From: CAZHWR01 sp964536085 | GTDB taxonomy: Bacteria; Bacillota; Clostridia; Oscillospirales; Ruminococcaceae | Direction: 5' to 3' | DNA length: 14,565 nt | NCBI GenBank assembly: GCA_964536085.1 | Contig: CAZHWR010000045.1 | Location: 1-14,565 of the forward strand | Shown here: positions 1 to 7,128 of the stretch, piece after piece | Layout of the letters: the number at the start of each line of letters is the position of its first letter | Position numbering within the stretch: the stretch's first letter is position 1 | The notes under the pieces: model-generated | Database searches by the model: none | The model's input: only the letters and a program-made list of their open reading frames with translations | Told to the model about the DNA's origin: nothing | Position numbers and translations under genes: made by a program

Positions 1-1173
1 AAGATATCCGATGCCGCCTTTGCCCGACTGGCTGTTTATCCGTATAACATCGCCGTCGTAGCTTCTGCCGATGTCTTTAGGATCCATAACAAGATACGGA
101 ACGCTCCAAATATCGCTTTTTGAATTCTCGCGCCATTTCATACCCTTTGCAATAGCGTCCTGATGCGAGCCTGAAAACGCAGTGAAAACGAGCTTTCCGC
201 CGTAAGGATGGCGCGGTTCGACTACCATATCGGTCATGCGCTCGTAAATTTCAATAATCTCGTTCATGTTTGTTAAATCAAGCTTAGGATCCACCCCTTG
301 GGTGAACATATTCATGGCGAGCGTTATGATATCGGCGTTTCCGGTGCGCTCACCGTTTCCGAAAAGCGTTCCTTCAACCCTGTCCGCGCCTGCTAAAATA
401 CCCATCTCGGCGTCTGCCACGCCGCAGCCTCTGTCATTATGAGGATGCACAGACAATACAACGTTTTCACGGTATTTGAGGTTTTTTGACATATACTCGA
501 CCTGCGAGGCGTATACATGCGACATCGACTCCTGCACGGTCGACGGCAGATTGATAATATCCTTACGCCCGCTGTTCGGCTGCCAAACGTCCAGCACGGC
601 GTTGGATATCTCGAGCGCAAATTCCATTTCGGTGCCTGTAAAGCTCTCGGGAGAATATTCAAAACGATAGTTTCCTTTTGCGTTCTCAGCATACCTTTTA
701 ACAAGCTTCGCGCCCGACACGGCAATATCTATTATCTCGCCTTTGTCCTTTTTAAAAACCTGCTCACGCTGCGCCACAGAGGTCGAATTGTAAAGATGCA
801 CTATTGCGTTTTTAGCGCCGTTAAGCGCTTCAAAAGTCTTCTTTATAATATGCTCGCGCGACTGCGTTAAAACCTGAACGGTAACATCGTCAGGTATCAT
901 TTCCTTTTCGATAAGCGTGCGCAAAAATTCAAATTCTGTTTCAGAAGCGGCGGGAAATCCGACTTCGATCTCTTTAAACCCCAATTTAACAAGATAATCA
1001 AAAAACTCCAGCTTCTGCTCCAGACTCATTGGAGTTATAAGCGCCTGATTTCCGTCGCGCAGATCAACGCTGCACCAAATCGGCGGGGCGCTTATATAGT
1101 CTTTTTTCACCCAGTCATAGCAGTCTACCGGCGGCATAAAATATCCGCGGGTATATTTTTTGCAGTTTTTCAT
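1..1173 (-). CDS. leuA: 2-isopropylmalate synthase, long LeuA2-type form (3' end missing)
   Basis: This enzyme condenses acetyl-CoA with 2-oxoisovalerate to give 2-isopropylmalate, the first committed step of leucine synthesis, in the cytoplasm. The frame is open for 391 codons from the ATG at 1171-1173 to the window edge, so the C-terminal part is outside the window. Visible are the N-terminal DLRDGNQAL motif (residues 37-45, with catalytic Arg39 and metal-ligand Asp40), a PMS motif just after it, the EVGFPAAS strand, and the HPHND metal-binding motif (residues 243-247). The N-terminal stretch rich in YFMPP and WVKKDYI is typical of the long LeuA2 subfamily (usually about 550 aa). The missing part would hold the leucine-binding regulatory domain. 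The start is supported by an AAGGGATG ribosome binding site 6-7 nt upstream. A leucine T-box leader directly upstream supports the assignment. Confidence 0.95.
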   Translation of the reverse strand, partial: MKNCKKYTRGYFMPPVDCYDWVKKDYISAPPIWCSVDLRDGNQALITPMSLEQKLEFFDYLVKLGFKEIEVGFPAASETEFEFLRTLIEKEMIPDDVTVQVLTQSREHIIKKTFEALNGAKNAIVHLYNSTSVAQREQVFKKDKGEIIDIAVSGAKLVKRYAENAKGNYRFEYSPESFTGTEMEFALEISNAVLDVWQPNSGRKDIINLPSTVQESMSHVYASQVEYMSKNLKYRENVVLSVHPHNDRGCGVADAEMGILAGADRVEGTLFGNGERTGNADIITLAMNMFTQGVDPKLDLTNMNEIIEIYERMTDMVVEPRHPYGGKLVFTAFSGSHQDAIAKGMKWRENSKSDIWSVPYLVMDPKDIGRSYDGDVIRINSQSGKGGIGYL

Positions 1174-1190
1174 ACTTTATCATCCCTTCA

Positions 1191-1230
1191 AAACAAAAAA
1201 GTCTTTCATCTCATAAGAGACGAAAGACTT
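1191..1230 (-). terminator. T-box-controlled intrinsic terminator before leuA
   Basis: On the minus strand, arm AAGTCTTTC-GTCTC, loop TTAT and arm GAGAT-GAAAGACTT form a 14-bp hairpin with one G-U pair, followed by TTTTTTGTTT. It lies between the T-box core and the leuA ribosome binding site, the position expected for the attenuator. Confidence 0.92.
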
Positions 1231-1455
1231 AAATCTTACGCGTTACCACTCTAATTCCCGCAAAAACATGCGGACGCTCACCAGGCACCAATATGCCCTG
1301 CCCTGTTAACGATAGGCTGACCGTTCGCGCCTACTTGATTCAGCGGACGACTCCCGAGTGAGTTCAAATTGCGGCGGTTTACTGTTTTACACCAAACAAC
1401 AGCTCTCTTAAAACAGCTGCAAATCTACTATTCTCGTTCAAAGTCTTTAAATATT
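1191..1455 (-). promoter_or_regulatory. T-box riboswitch leader (tRNA-Leu, specifier CUC) of leuA
   Basis: Read on the minus strand, the roughly 260-nt leader has the standard T-box parts in order. These are a Stem I 5' side with AACGAGAAUAGUA and AAGAGAGCUG elements, a specifier region GAA-CUC-ACUCGGGAG with the Leu codon CUC at 1360-1362, the T-box core AGAGUGGUAACGCG at about 1239-1252, and an intrinsic terminator at the end. The UGGU in the T-box core can pair with the NCCA end of a tRNA whose discriminator base is A, as expected for tRNA-Leu. Uncharged tRNA-Leu would stabilise the antiterminator (AGAG pairing with CUCU of the terminator 5' arm) and allow leuA transcription. Specifier and motifs are read from sequence; the mechanism is family knowledge. 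Confidence 0.93.
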
Positions 1456-1461
1456 ACTGAT

Positions 1462-1490
1462 ATAATAATATATTCAGTAAAGTTTGTCAA
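1462..1490 (-). promoter_or_regulatory. Sigma-A-type promoter of the leuA T-box leader
   Basis: On the minus strand a perfect TTGACA (1485-1490) is followed by a 17-nt spacer and TATTAT (1462-1467), placing the start of transcription near 1455. The -35 box overlaps the TGA stop codon of the upstream GerC-type gene. Confidence 0.85.
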
Positions 1491-2527
1491 GTGTTAATTT
1501 TAACCGACTTGTAAACATCGATATCGACCTCGGCTTTGACGGCACCGCTTGCTCCGTCTTTTAACTTACCCTGCGGATTAATATTATACGTCTGCACATC
1601 GTAAAGATAATCGTTGCATACAGCTTCGATTTTTTCGCCGGCCAGCATTTCAATGGTACGGCTGTCTTCTGAGCTAAGCCCGGATTTTACGGGTGTTATA
1701 TCGCTCACGGCTCCTGTACAGCAAATCGTGGCTTGTCCGTTACTGTCCACTTCCTTTGACGAATAAATCTTAACGTTGATGTCTGTGTTGTCAAGCTGTG
1801 TGCTCACGAAGAATGAACAGCTGTTTCCTGAAAGCAGATTGTATCCCAAAATGTTTTTTTCACTCAACTCCCTCAAATATTTCCCTCCATGCAAAACCGC
1901 CGCGCCTGAAACGGAATATGATCTGTTGCCGCCCTGCTCCGACACAAGCCGTACGGACGGTATCAACACGTCTGTATCCGCGCTTACAAACGCGTTCATT
2001 ATATCAATACAGCTGTCCTGCGGCGCTGACCCGCCGTCCTTGGCCGTTTGTGTGATTTTTGCAAGCGCGGACGATGGAAGCATCGATTCATCGGTGTCAG
2101 CAGTTAAAATATCCAGCGCCGTAGTCTCGGACGCCAGCAGATCGATGTCCGCGAGCAAGTCGGAATTTGAATTGATATATGAAAAAATACTCTGAGCGCC
2201 GGTTTTCAGCGCGTCGCGCCCGATGACGATAATGCTGTTGTGCCCGTAATAGTTGATCTTTCCGGTTTTTGATGATATTTTCCCGAACGCGCCTTCGAGC
2301 GTATCAGCGGAAGCAGAAACGCATTTTTCCGCAGAAGCGTCCGTCTGCGCGGTGTTTTCTCCGCCGGCGCTCGACGGGCTGTAGTATAAAACAGTCAGAT
2401 AGAAATTCTCTCCCTGCATATCTATACCTACCGCCTGAACAATAGCGCGTTCTTTAAGCTCATAGGCGCGTGGGAAAACTGATATAAACACAGCGGTATA
2501 AACAATAAACAAAAGCAGTTTTTTCAT
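1487..2527 (-). CDS. GerC-type spore germination receptor subunit, without a recognisable lipobox
   Basis: This is the third gene of a gerA-type operon and encodes 346 aa of the Ger(x)C family. In the known systems that subunit is a lipoprotein on the outer face of the spore inner membrane and part of the germinant receptor. The N-terminal hydrophobic segment (about residues 3-18) is followed by ELKERAIVQAVGIDMQG, the family's usual beginning of the mature domain. The GerC core continues with INYYGHNSIIVIG (about residues 90-103). Family members normally have an L-x-G-C-W/D lipobox before the E-L segment; here the matching stretch is VFPRAYELKER with no cysteine, so lipidation is not supported. 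The start overlaps the stop of the GerB gene by 4 nt (ATGA), indicating translational coupling. No terminator is seen after it; the next terminator is the one in the leuA leader. Confidence 0.88.
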   Translation of the reverse strand: MKKLLLFIVYTAVFISVFPRAYELKERAIVQAVGIDMQGENFYLTVLYYSPSSAGGENTAQTDASAEKCVSASADTLEGAFGKISSKTGKINYYGHNSIIVIGRDALKTGAQSIFSYINSNSDLLADIDLLASETTALDILTADTDESMLPSSALAKITQTAKDGGSAPQDSCIDIMNAFVSADTDVLIPSVRLVSEQGGNRSYSVSGAAVLHGGKYLRELSEKNILGYNLLSGNSCSFFVSTQLDNTDINVKIYSSKEVDSNGQATICCTGAVSDITPVKSGLSSEDSRTIEMLAGEKIEAVCNDYLYDVQTYNINPQGKLKDGASGAVKAEVDIDVYKSVKINT

Positions 2528-3573
2528 GCTTTATCCACTCCCTTTATTTTAAGATAAATAAGCCTTGCAAGGGGAATGATACCTCCGAAAACCGCCGCGG
2601 CAAAAATGTTGTTGATAAAATAATCAAGCGACGAATAAAGCCTTGTGAACACGCATACCGCCGCAGAAACGACCGCCGCTGAAAGCATTATGACATATGC
2701 GCCCTTCGGCATACTGTTTCGCGTTTCGTTGTCCTTCACAAGCTTTTCGCAGCATATCCGTATGCACAAAAACAGCAGCGATAGCTTAAACGCCGCCAAA
2801 AGCGCAAACATTATCGAGTGTATAGATTTTAATCGCGTGAATATGGAAATTTGTGATATAGAACTCAAAATAAAAAACGGCTGAGACTGATATTCCGCCA
2901 GATTCCCGAGTACACACGCGGTAATAACGACCGCGGCAAACGATATCGCCGTGCTCGCAAGTATAAAAAACCCGCCTGAAGCCTTCGCATTCCCCTTTGC
3001 TTTATTTATCAGTACCGCGAACATAATATATTCAACGCTTCCCAAAAACGTATTCAATCTGTAATCAGCTTTTGTTGTAAAAGCCTCAAATTCAGTAAAG
3101 CTGATTTTATCCAGCGATGAGATTATGATAAACGCAAAAGATACCGCAAATATCACTGCGATAACCGTTCCCGTCCGCATTATACCCTCGATTCCGCATT
3201 TTGCCGCATATATCACCACCGCAAAAATAGTTATCCCGAAAAAAACTATGCCCGCTCCCTCCAAGACCATTCCGGAAAACAGCTTGTATGAATCAAAGAA
3301 AGTTATAGCTGCAAACGCCGCAAAAACCAGTATATACAAAACATTTACAGTCTTACTGGAAATCTCGGAACGCAGCATATTGTCTGTATCTGCAAGCAAA
3401 ACTGACGGAATAATTATTACCGCTCCCACAGCGGCGGATATAAGCTCGCTGATAAGCACGCTCACGATGGGCAATGGCTGTGAATACACAGGCAGATTTA
3501 ATAAAAACGAAAACACGCGGCTCAATATCATCGCCGCGGAAAGCTGATAAACGCTTATGGTTTTTTCATTCAT
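2524..3573 (-). CDS. GerB-type spore germination permease
   Basis: This 349-aa, very hydrophobic protein shows about ten predicted membrane segments spread along its length. It is of the GerAB/YndE family, related to amino-acid/polyamine/organocation transporters. In GerA-type receptors this subunit carries the germinant binding pocket in the spore inner membrane. The N-terminus (ISVYQLSAAMILSRVF) matches the usual beginning of the family, and the length is close to the typical 360 aa. It sits between the GerA and GerC genes in the canonical A-B-C order and overlaps the GerC gene by 4 nt. A GAAAGGA ribosome binding site lies about 12 nt upstream of the ATG. The ligand cannot be predicted from this sequence by eye. 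Confidence 0.9.
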   Translation of the reverse strand: MNEKTISVYQLSAAMILSRVFSFLLNLPVYSQPLPIVSVLISELISAAVGAVIIIPSVLLADTDNMLRSEISSKTVNVLYILVFAAFAAITFFDSYKLFSGMVLEGAGIVFFGITIFAVVIYAAKCGIEGIMRTGTVIAVIFAVSFAFIIISSLDKISFTEFEAFTTKADYRLNTFLGSVEYIMFAVLINKAKGNAKASGGFFILASTAISFAAVVITACVLGNLAEYQSQPFFILSSISQISIFTRLKSIHSIMFALLAAFKLSLLFLCIRICCEKLVKDNETRNSMPKGAYVIMLSAAVVSAAVCVFTRLYSSLDYFINNIFAAAVFGGIIPLARLIYLKIKGVDKA

Positions 3574-3679
3574 TGTATGACACGTCCTTTCAGAAACAAT
3601 GGAAAAGCTCAGCTAAAAGGGTCTAAATCACACAAGGCAAATATACCGATTTATGCCTTTTCCCTTTGCCTCCGACAGT

Positions 3680-5155
3680 TTAATCTTCATCGTTATTACT
3701 GTTATCTATATGAACACCGTTTAACTTTTGAATTTTCATATTCTTCTTTTGCAGCTTTTTCCAGTTGGCTCTGAAAAATACATCGCGCATAGCGCTCTTG
3801 CTGAACGGCGTTATAGGCGCTGTATAAGGAACTCCGAAGCTTGTAAGCTTTGTAATATTGATTATCAATACAAACACTCCGAGCGCAATTCCGTAAAAGC
3901 CTGTCAATCCGCCTAAAATAATAAAAATAAATCTCAGTATCGCAACCGGCTCATAGATAGACGGCACAACAAACGAGCTTATCGCCGTGACCGCGACTAT
4001 TATAAGCATAGGCGATCCGATAAGTCCCGCAGTGACCGCCGCAGAGCCAATTACCAAACCTCCTACAATACTTACGGCATGACCTATCTGCTTCGGAAGC
4101 CGCAGTCCCGCCTCGCGCATGATTTCAAATATAAAGTGAATGATAAGCGCTTCTATCATAAGCGGAAAAGGCGTGCTTTTTTGCGCTGAAACAACGTTGT
4201 ACAAAAGCTCGGCGGGAAATATCTCGGGATGAAACGTCGACGCGCCTACATACAGTCCCGGAAGCAGTATGGTTATAAAAAACGAGACGTATTTTAAAAT
4301 CCTGATAAAAGTCGCATAGTAAGGTCTGTGAGAATAATCATCCACGCTTTGAAAATTCTCGCTGAACAGATACGGTACGATAAGCACATACGGCGTTCCG
4401 TCAACAAGTATCGCCACCCGCCCCTCGCTTATTTTGGCGCAAACCGTATCCGGGCGTTCGGTAACGCCTATATCCGTGAACAGCGAAAACTGATCGCCCT
4501 GCAAAAACGGCGTGATATACCCGGACTCAAGAATAATGTCAATTTTAATTTTGGAAATCTTTTCCCTTATGTCGCTAAGCAGCTTTTCACTCACGGTATG
4601 TTTTAAATATACTAAACAAATATCCGTTTTGCTTTTGTTGCCGAGCTTTGACATTTCAAAAACCATGTCGGGCGATTTTATCCTGCGCCTTATCAACGCA
4701 AGATTTTTCTTTATCGGCTCTATGAATCCCTCTTTTGAACCGCGGAGATTTGTTTCGCCCGACGGCTCCGACACTGAGCGATACTCAAATCCCTGCGCGC
4801 CGATTATGAACGTCTTCGCTACACCGTCCACCATCAGCAGCGCAAAGCCGGACATCAGCAGCTCAAACGCGGTTTCAAAGTCCTCAGCTTCCTTGACGTC
4901 CAGCCCCACGAGAGAATATTTTTGGATGTACTCGTAAAGCTCCTTGGAATCGTTTACCCTTTCGTTGTCGATCAAAAAGGTTTTTATAATCAAATTTGAA
5001 AGATCATCGCCGTTTACCATGCCTTCGATAGTGATTATAGAAACGTCCGTGCCGCTTATCGTCGCTGAACGCACCGTAAAATCGGCGCTGGAATGTACCT
5101 GCGATTTCATGTAATCAAGGTTTTGCTTTAAGCTTTGGGAAAGCATCTTACCCAT
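3680..5155 (-). CDS. GerA-type spore germination receptor subunit
   Basis: This 491-aa protein is the first gene of the germinant receptor operon. GerA-type subunits combine a large N-terminal cytoplasmic domain (here about residues 1-265) with a membrane domain (about 270-440), act in the spore inner membrane, and are thought to form oligomeric channels for ion release. Family signatures visible are the TPFPLMIEALI segment with the PFP motif (residues 329-331), EIMREAGLRLPKQIGHAVSIVGGLVIGSAAV, and IRLPF-like motifs reduced to GVPYTAPITPFS near the C-terminus. The charged tail KKLQKKNMK is also typical. Length is within the family's usual 480-530 aa. The ATG at 5153-5155 has an AAAGGA ribosome binding site about 10 nt upstream. 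A 106-nt gap separates it from the GerB gene; no clear terminator is seen in the gap, so one operon is likely. Confidence 0.93.
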   Translation of the reverse strand: MGKMLSQSLKQNLDYMKSQVHSSADFTVRSATISGTDVSIITIEGMVNGDDLSNLIIKTFLIDNERVNDSKELYEYIQKYSLVGLDVKEAEDFETAFELLMSGFALLMVDGVAKTFIIGAQGFEYRSVSEPSGETNLRGSKEGFIEPIKKNLALIRRRIKSPDMVFEMSKLGNKSKTDICLVYLKHTVSEKLLSDIREKISKIKIDIILESGYITPFLQGDQFSLFTDIGVTERPDTVCAKISEGRVAILVDGTPYVLIVPYLFSENFQSVDDYSHRPYYATFIRILKYVSFFITILLPGLYVGASTFHPEIFPAELLYNVVSAQKSTPFPLMIEALIIHFIFEIMREAGLRLPKQIGHAVSIVGGLVIGSAAVTAGLIGSPMLIIVAVTAISSFVVPSIYEPVAILRFIFIILGGLTGFYGIALGVFVLIINITKLTSFGVPYTAPITPFSKSAMRDVFFRANWKKLQKKNMKIQKLNGVHIDNSNNDED

Positions 5156-5261
5156 TTTATAACTATCCTTTCAATCATCTTGACGCTGTGCGCAGCGCGA
5201 AATAAAAGCTTTCCGCCTTTCAAAGAAATTGTTTCCATAAAACACGCTAAAATACAAGGAA

Positions 5262-5291
5262 TAATAAACGCGTATCAGAAAACAATATTCA
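5262..5291 (-). promoter_or_regulatory. Possible forespore sigma-G-type promoter of the ger operon
   Basis: On the minus strand TGAATA (5286-5291) matches the sigma-G -35 consensus. With a 17-nt spacer it is followed by TTTATTA (5262-5268), which matches only 4 of 7 positions of the sigma-G -10 element. The location upstream of gerA and the sporulation role make it plausible, but the -10 is weak. Confidence 0.25.
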
Positions 5292-5314
5292 AAAAGTGAT
5301 CGGTGGGAAATTAA

Positions 5315-5995
5315 ATGCTGATAGTATACATCAGAGCGATTATTTTATATATTGTTATCATCGTTTCGATAAGACTTATGGGAAAGCGGCAGATAGGCGA
5401 ATTACAGCCGTCCGAGCTCGCTATCACCATACTGATTTCCAATATGGCGACGCTTCCCATCGAAGATAACAATATTCCCATGCTGATGGGAGCCGTTCCT
5501 ATAATAGCGCTGGTTGGATTTGAAATCGTAATGTCACAGATATCCTTAAAAAGCATGCGATTCAGGCGGTTTGTTTCGGGAAATCCCGTAGTCGTAATAC
5601 GCGAGGGGAATATTGACCAGAATCAGATGAAAAAGCTGCGCTTCAGTATCGACGATTTAATGGAAGCAATGCGCGAAAACGGCATATTTGACATACGCGA
5701 CGTTTACTACGCAATAGTTGAAACGACCGGCACGGTAACCGTTTTGCAAAAGGCGGAGATGCAGCCCGCTACTCCGAAAACTTTTGATATAAACCCGGAG
5801 GAGATTTCTCCTCCCGAGGTCGTTATAAGCAACGGTAAAATAATAACTAAAGCTCTGTATTCGTGCGGCATCAGCAAGGAATGGGTAGAAAAAACCGTGA
5901 AAAAAAATAAAACATCCGTAAAGGATGTTTTTATTATGACCGCGAACAAAAATAAAGATTATTATATCGTAAAAGACGATAAGCAGCAAAAATAA
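5315..5995 (+). CDS. DUF421 (YetF-type) membrane protein
   Basis: This 226-aa protein has three hydrophobic segments near the N-terminus (about residues 3-20, 33-50 and 55-76), followed by a soluble domain. The segment RLMGKRQIGELQPSELAITILISNMA matches the conserved core of DUF421 proteins. The following GNPVVVIREGNIDQNQMKKLRFSIDDLMEAMRENGIFDIRDV is the usual DUF421 cytosolic part. In bacilli some DUF421 proteins (YetF, YdfS and the 2Duf protein) are spore inner-membrane proteins linked to spore resistance and membrane properties; no biochemical activity is established. The gene diverges from the ger operon and is followed 13 nt later by a DUF4363 gene, so the two form an operon. A GGTGGG sequence upstream of the ATG serves as a modest ribosome binding site. 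Confidence 0.88.
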   Translation: MLIVYIRAIILYIVIIVSIRLMGKRQIGELQPSELAITILISNMATLPIEDNNIPMLMGAVPIIALVGFEIVMSQISLKSMRFRRFVSGNPVVVIREGNIDQNQMKKLRFSIDDLMEAMRENGIFDIRDVYYAIVETTGTVTVLQKAEMQPATPKTFDINPEEISPPEVVISNGKIITKALYSCGISKEWVEKTVKKNKTSVKDVFIMTANKNKDYYIVKDDKQQK

Positions 5996-6008
5996 AGGAG
6001 TACACGCA

Positions 6009-6386
6009 ATGCGAAATAAAATAACCGTTATTTTAACAATAATGATTTTTGGATTTTCGATTTTAAATATTTGCAATCTGTATCTAATTAAAAGGAACGC
6101 CTTTGAAAAGCTAGATCTCGCCCAAAGCTATTTAAACGACAAAAACTATCTGAAAGCCGCCGACACCGCGCGCGAGCTTTTTGATTCGTGGAAGGAAAGC
6201 GAAAAGGTGATGAAGTTGTTTTGCAGGCGCAATCATATCGATGAAGCCGCGGACACCTTAGCGGAGCTTTCGGCATACGCTGAAGAACAGAACGACGCAA
6301 TGTTTTCGGCAATCGCCGAAAAAGCAAAAAACCGAATAGATCACATTTGGAGCAGCGAGATTCCTACATTTGACACCCTGCTGTAA
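6009..6386 (+). CDS. Small membrane-anchored DUF4363-type protein
   Basis: This 125-aa protein has one N-terminal hydrophobic segment (about residues 5-25), probably a signal anchor. It is followed by a helical, charged region rich in Ala, Glu and Lys with alternating helix-turn-helix character resembling a short TPR-like bundle (residues 30-115). Size, topology and position directly after a DUF421 gene match DUF4363 proteins of Clostridia, whose function is unknown. An AAGGAG ribosome binding site lies 8 nt before the ATG and overlaps the region just after the TAA of the DUF421 gene, so co-translation is likely. The family call rests on topology and context more than on a diagnostic motif. 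Confidence 0.72.
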   Translation: MRNKITVILTIMIFGFSILNICNLYLIKRNAFEKLDLAQSYLNDKNYLKAADTARELFDSWKESEKVMKLFCRRNHIDEAADTLAELSAYAEEQNDAMFSAIAEKAKNRIDHIWSSEIPTFDTLL

Positions 6387-6428
6387 AAATACCCGCGCAA
6401 ATACCGAATAAACCGATATCTGCGCGGG
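6385..6428 (-). terminator. Intrinsic terminator between DUF4363 gene and nrdR
   Basis: The arms CCCGCGCA (6392-6399) and TGCGCGGG (6421-6428) are exact complements around a 21-nt loop. On the minus strand they are followed by TATTTTTA, so the hairpin can end nrdR transcription. It lies between convergent genes and may also slow polymerase coming from the plus-strand pair, although no T-run follows directly on that side. Confidence 0.7.
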
Positions 6429-6433
6429 CAGAA

Positions 6434-6892
6434 TTATTTATGGTTTTTTTGCAAAAACTTCAGTTCGTTCATAAACTCATCCAAATTGCTGAACGCGCGG
6501 TATACCGACGCAAAACGTACATACGCAACAAGGTCGATATCCCGCAGCTTGCGCATTACCATCTCGCCTATTTTGACCGACGAAACCTCACGTTCAAAAT
6601 TGTTCGCAAGGGTGTATTCAATGTCGTTAACGGCATCCTCCAGCTTTTCAAAATTGACCTGACGCTTTTCACAGGCGATAATCATGCTCCTTAACAGCTT
6701 TGAACGGTCAAAAAGCTGACGTGATTCGTCTTTTTTAACGACCATCAGCGGGGTTGTTTCCACACATTCATAGGTGGTAAAGCGTTTTTGGCAGGAAAGG
6801 CATTCCCTTCGGCGGCGAATCTTTTCGCCCTCCTCCGCAGGTCTGGAATCGACAACTTTACTTTCAGTATAACCGCAAAAAGGACATTTCAT
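6434..6892 (-). CDS. nrdR: Transcriptional repressor NrdR of ribonucleotide reductase genes
   Basis: This 152-aa protein is of standard NrdR length. It has an N-terminal zinc ribbon with Cys3, Cys6, Cys31 and Cys34 and the RRRRECLSCQKRFTTYE segment that follows, then an ATP-cone domain (about residues 47-140) with VVKKDESRQLFDRSKL and DLVAYVRFASVYRAF. NrdR senses ATP/dATP and binds NrdR boxes before nrd operons to repress them. No nrd genes are in this window, so it acts on distant targets. The ATG at 6890-6892 has an AAGGGAAG ribosome binding site 7 nt upstream. It diverges from murC and converges on the DUF421/DUF4363 pair. Confidence 0.97.
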   Translation of the reverse strand: MKCPFCGYTESKVVDSRPAEEGEKIRRRRECLSCQKRFTTYECVETTPLMVVKKDESRQLFDRSKLLRSMIIACEKRQVNFEKLEDAVNDIEYTLANNFEREVSSVKIGEMVMRKLRDIDLVAYVRFASVYRAFSNLDEFMNELKFLQKNHK

Positions 6893-6973
6893 ATCAGATC
6901 TTCCCTTTCTTTAGCGCGCAAAGCGCTGCTTCGCGTCGTTTTGTTTGCAAACGGTATCTCTTACTCAGCGCCC

Positions 6974-7034
6974 ATTATACCAAAAATTTTACGCTCTGTA
7001 GTATTATAATAACATTTTAAACACTCGATGGCAA
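6974..7034 (-). promoter_or_regulatory. Promoter region of nrdR, two candidate start points
   Basis: On the minus strand an extended -10 element TGG-TATAAT (TATAAT at 6974-6979) lies about 80 nt before the nrdR ATG with only a weak -35. A second candidate further upstream pairs TTGCCA (7029-7034) with TATTAT (7006-7011) over a 17-nt spacer. Which one is used cannot be told from sequence. Confidence 0.6.
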
Positions 7035-7079
7035 CACTTTTTAAAATATTAGATAAAACTATTTATTTTCAAACGGTTT

Positions 7080-7090
7080 TGCTATATAAT
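7080..7090 (+). promoter_or_regulatory. -10 region of the murC promoter
   Basis: The string TGCTATATAAT contains a TATAAT box (7085-7090) and a TG dinucleotide (7080-7081) that would serve as an extended -10 for TATATA (7083-7088). No good -35 is seen at 16-18 nt. It lies 38 nt before the murC ATG. Confidence 0.55.
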
Positions 7091-7128
7091 ATAAAAGAAC
7101 TATTCTTATATTTAAGGGGCTTTTGACT

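Noticed and set aside
393..870. Medium-length open frames within leuA on both strands
   Set aside because: They are shadows of the leuA frame, with no family features, and leuA itself has its full catalytic motifs.
5707..6327. Minus-strand open frames opposite the DUF421 and DUF4363 genes
   Set aside because: The plus-strand genes have good starts, ribosome binding sites and family features; the opposite frames have none.
7123..7128. TTG start of murC two codons upstream of the ATG
   Set aside because: The AAGGGG ribosome binding site would be only 3 nt from the TTG but is 9 nt from the ATG at 7129.
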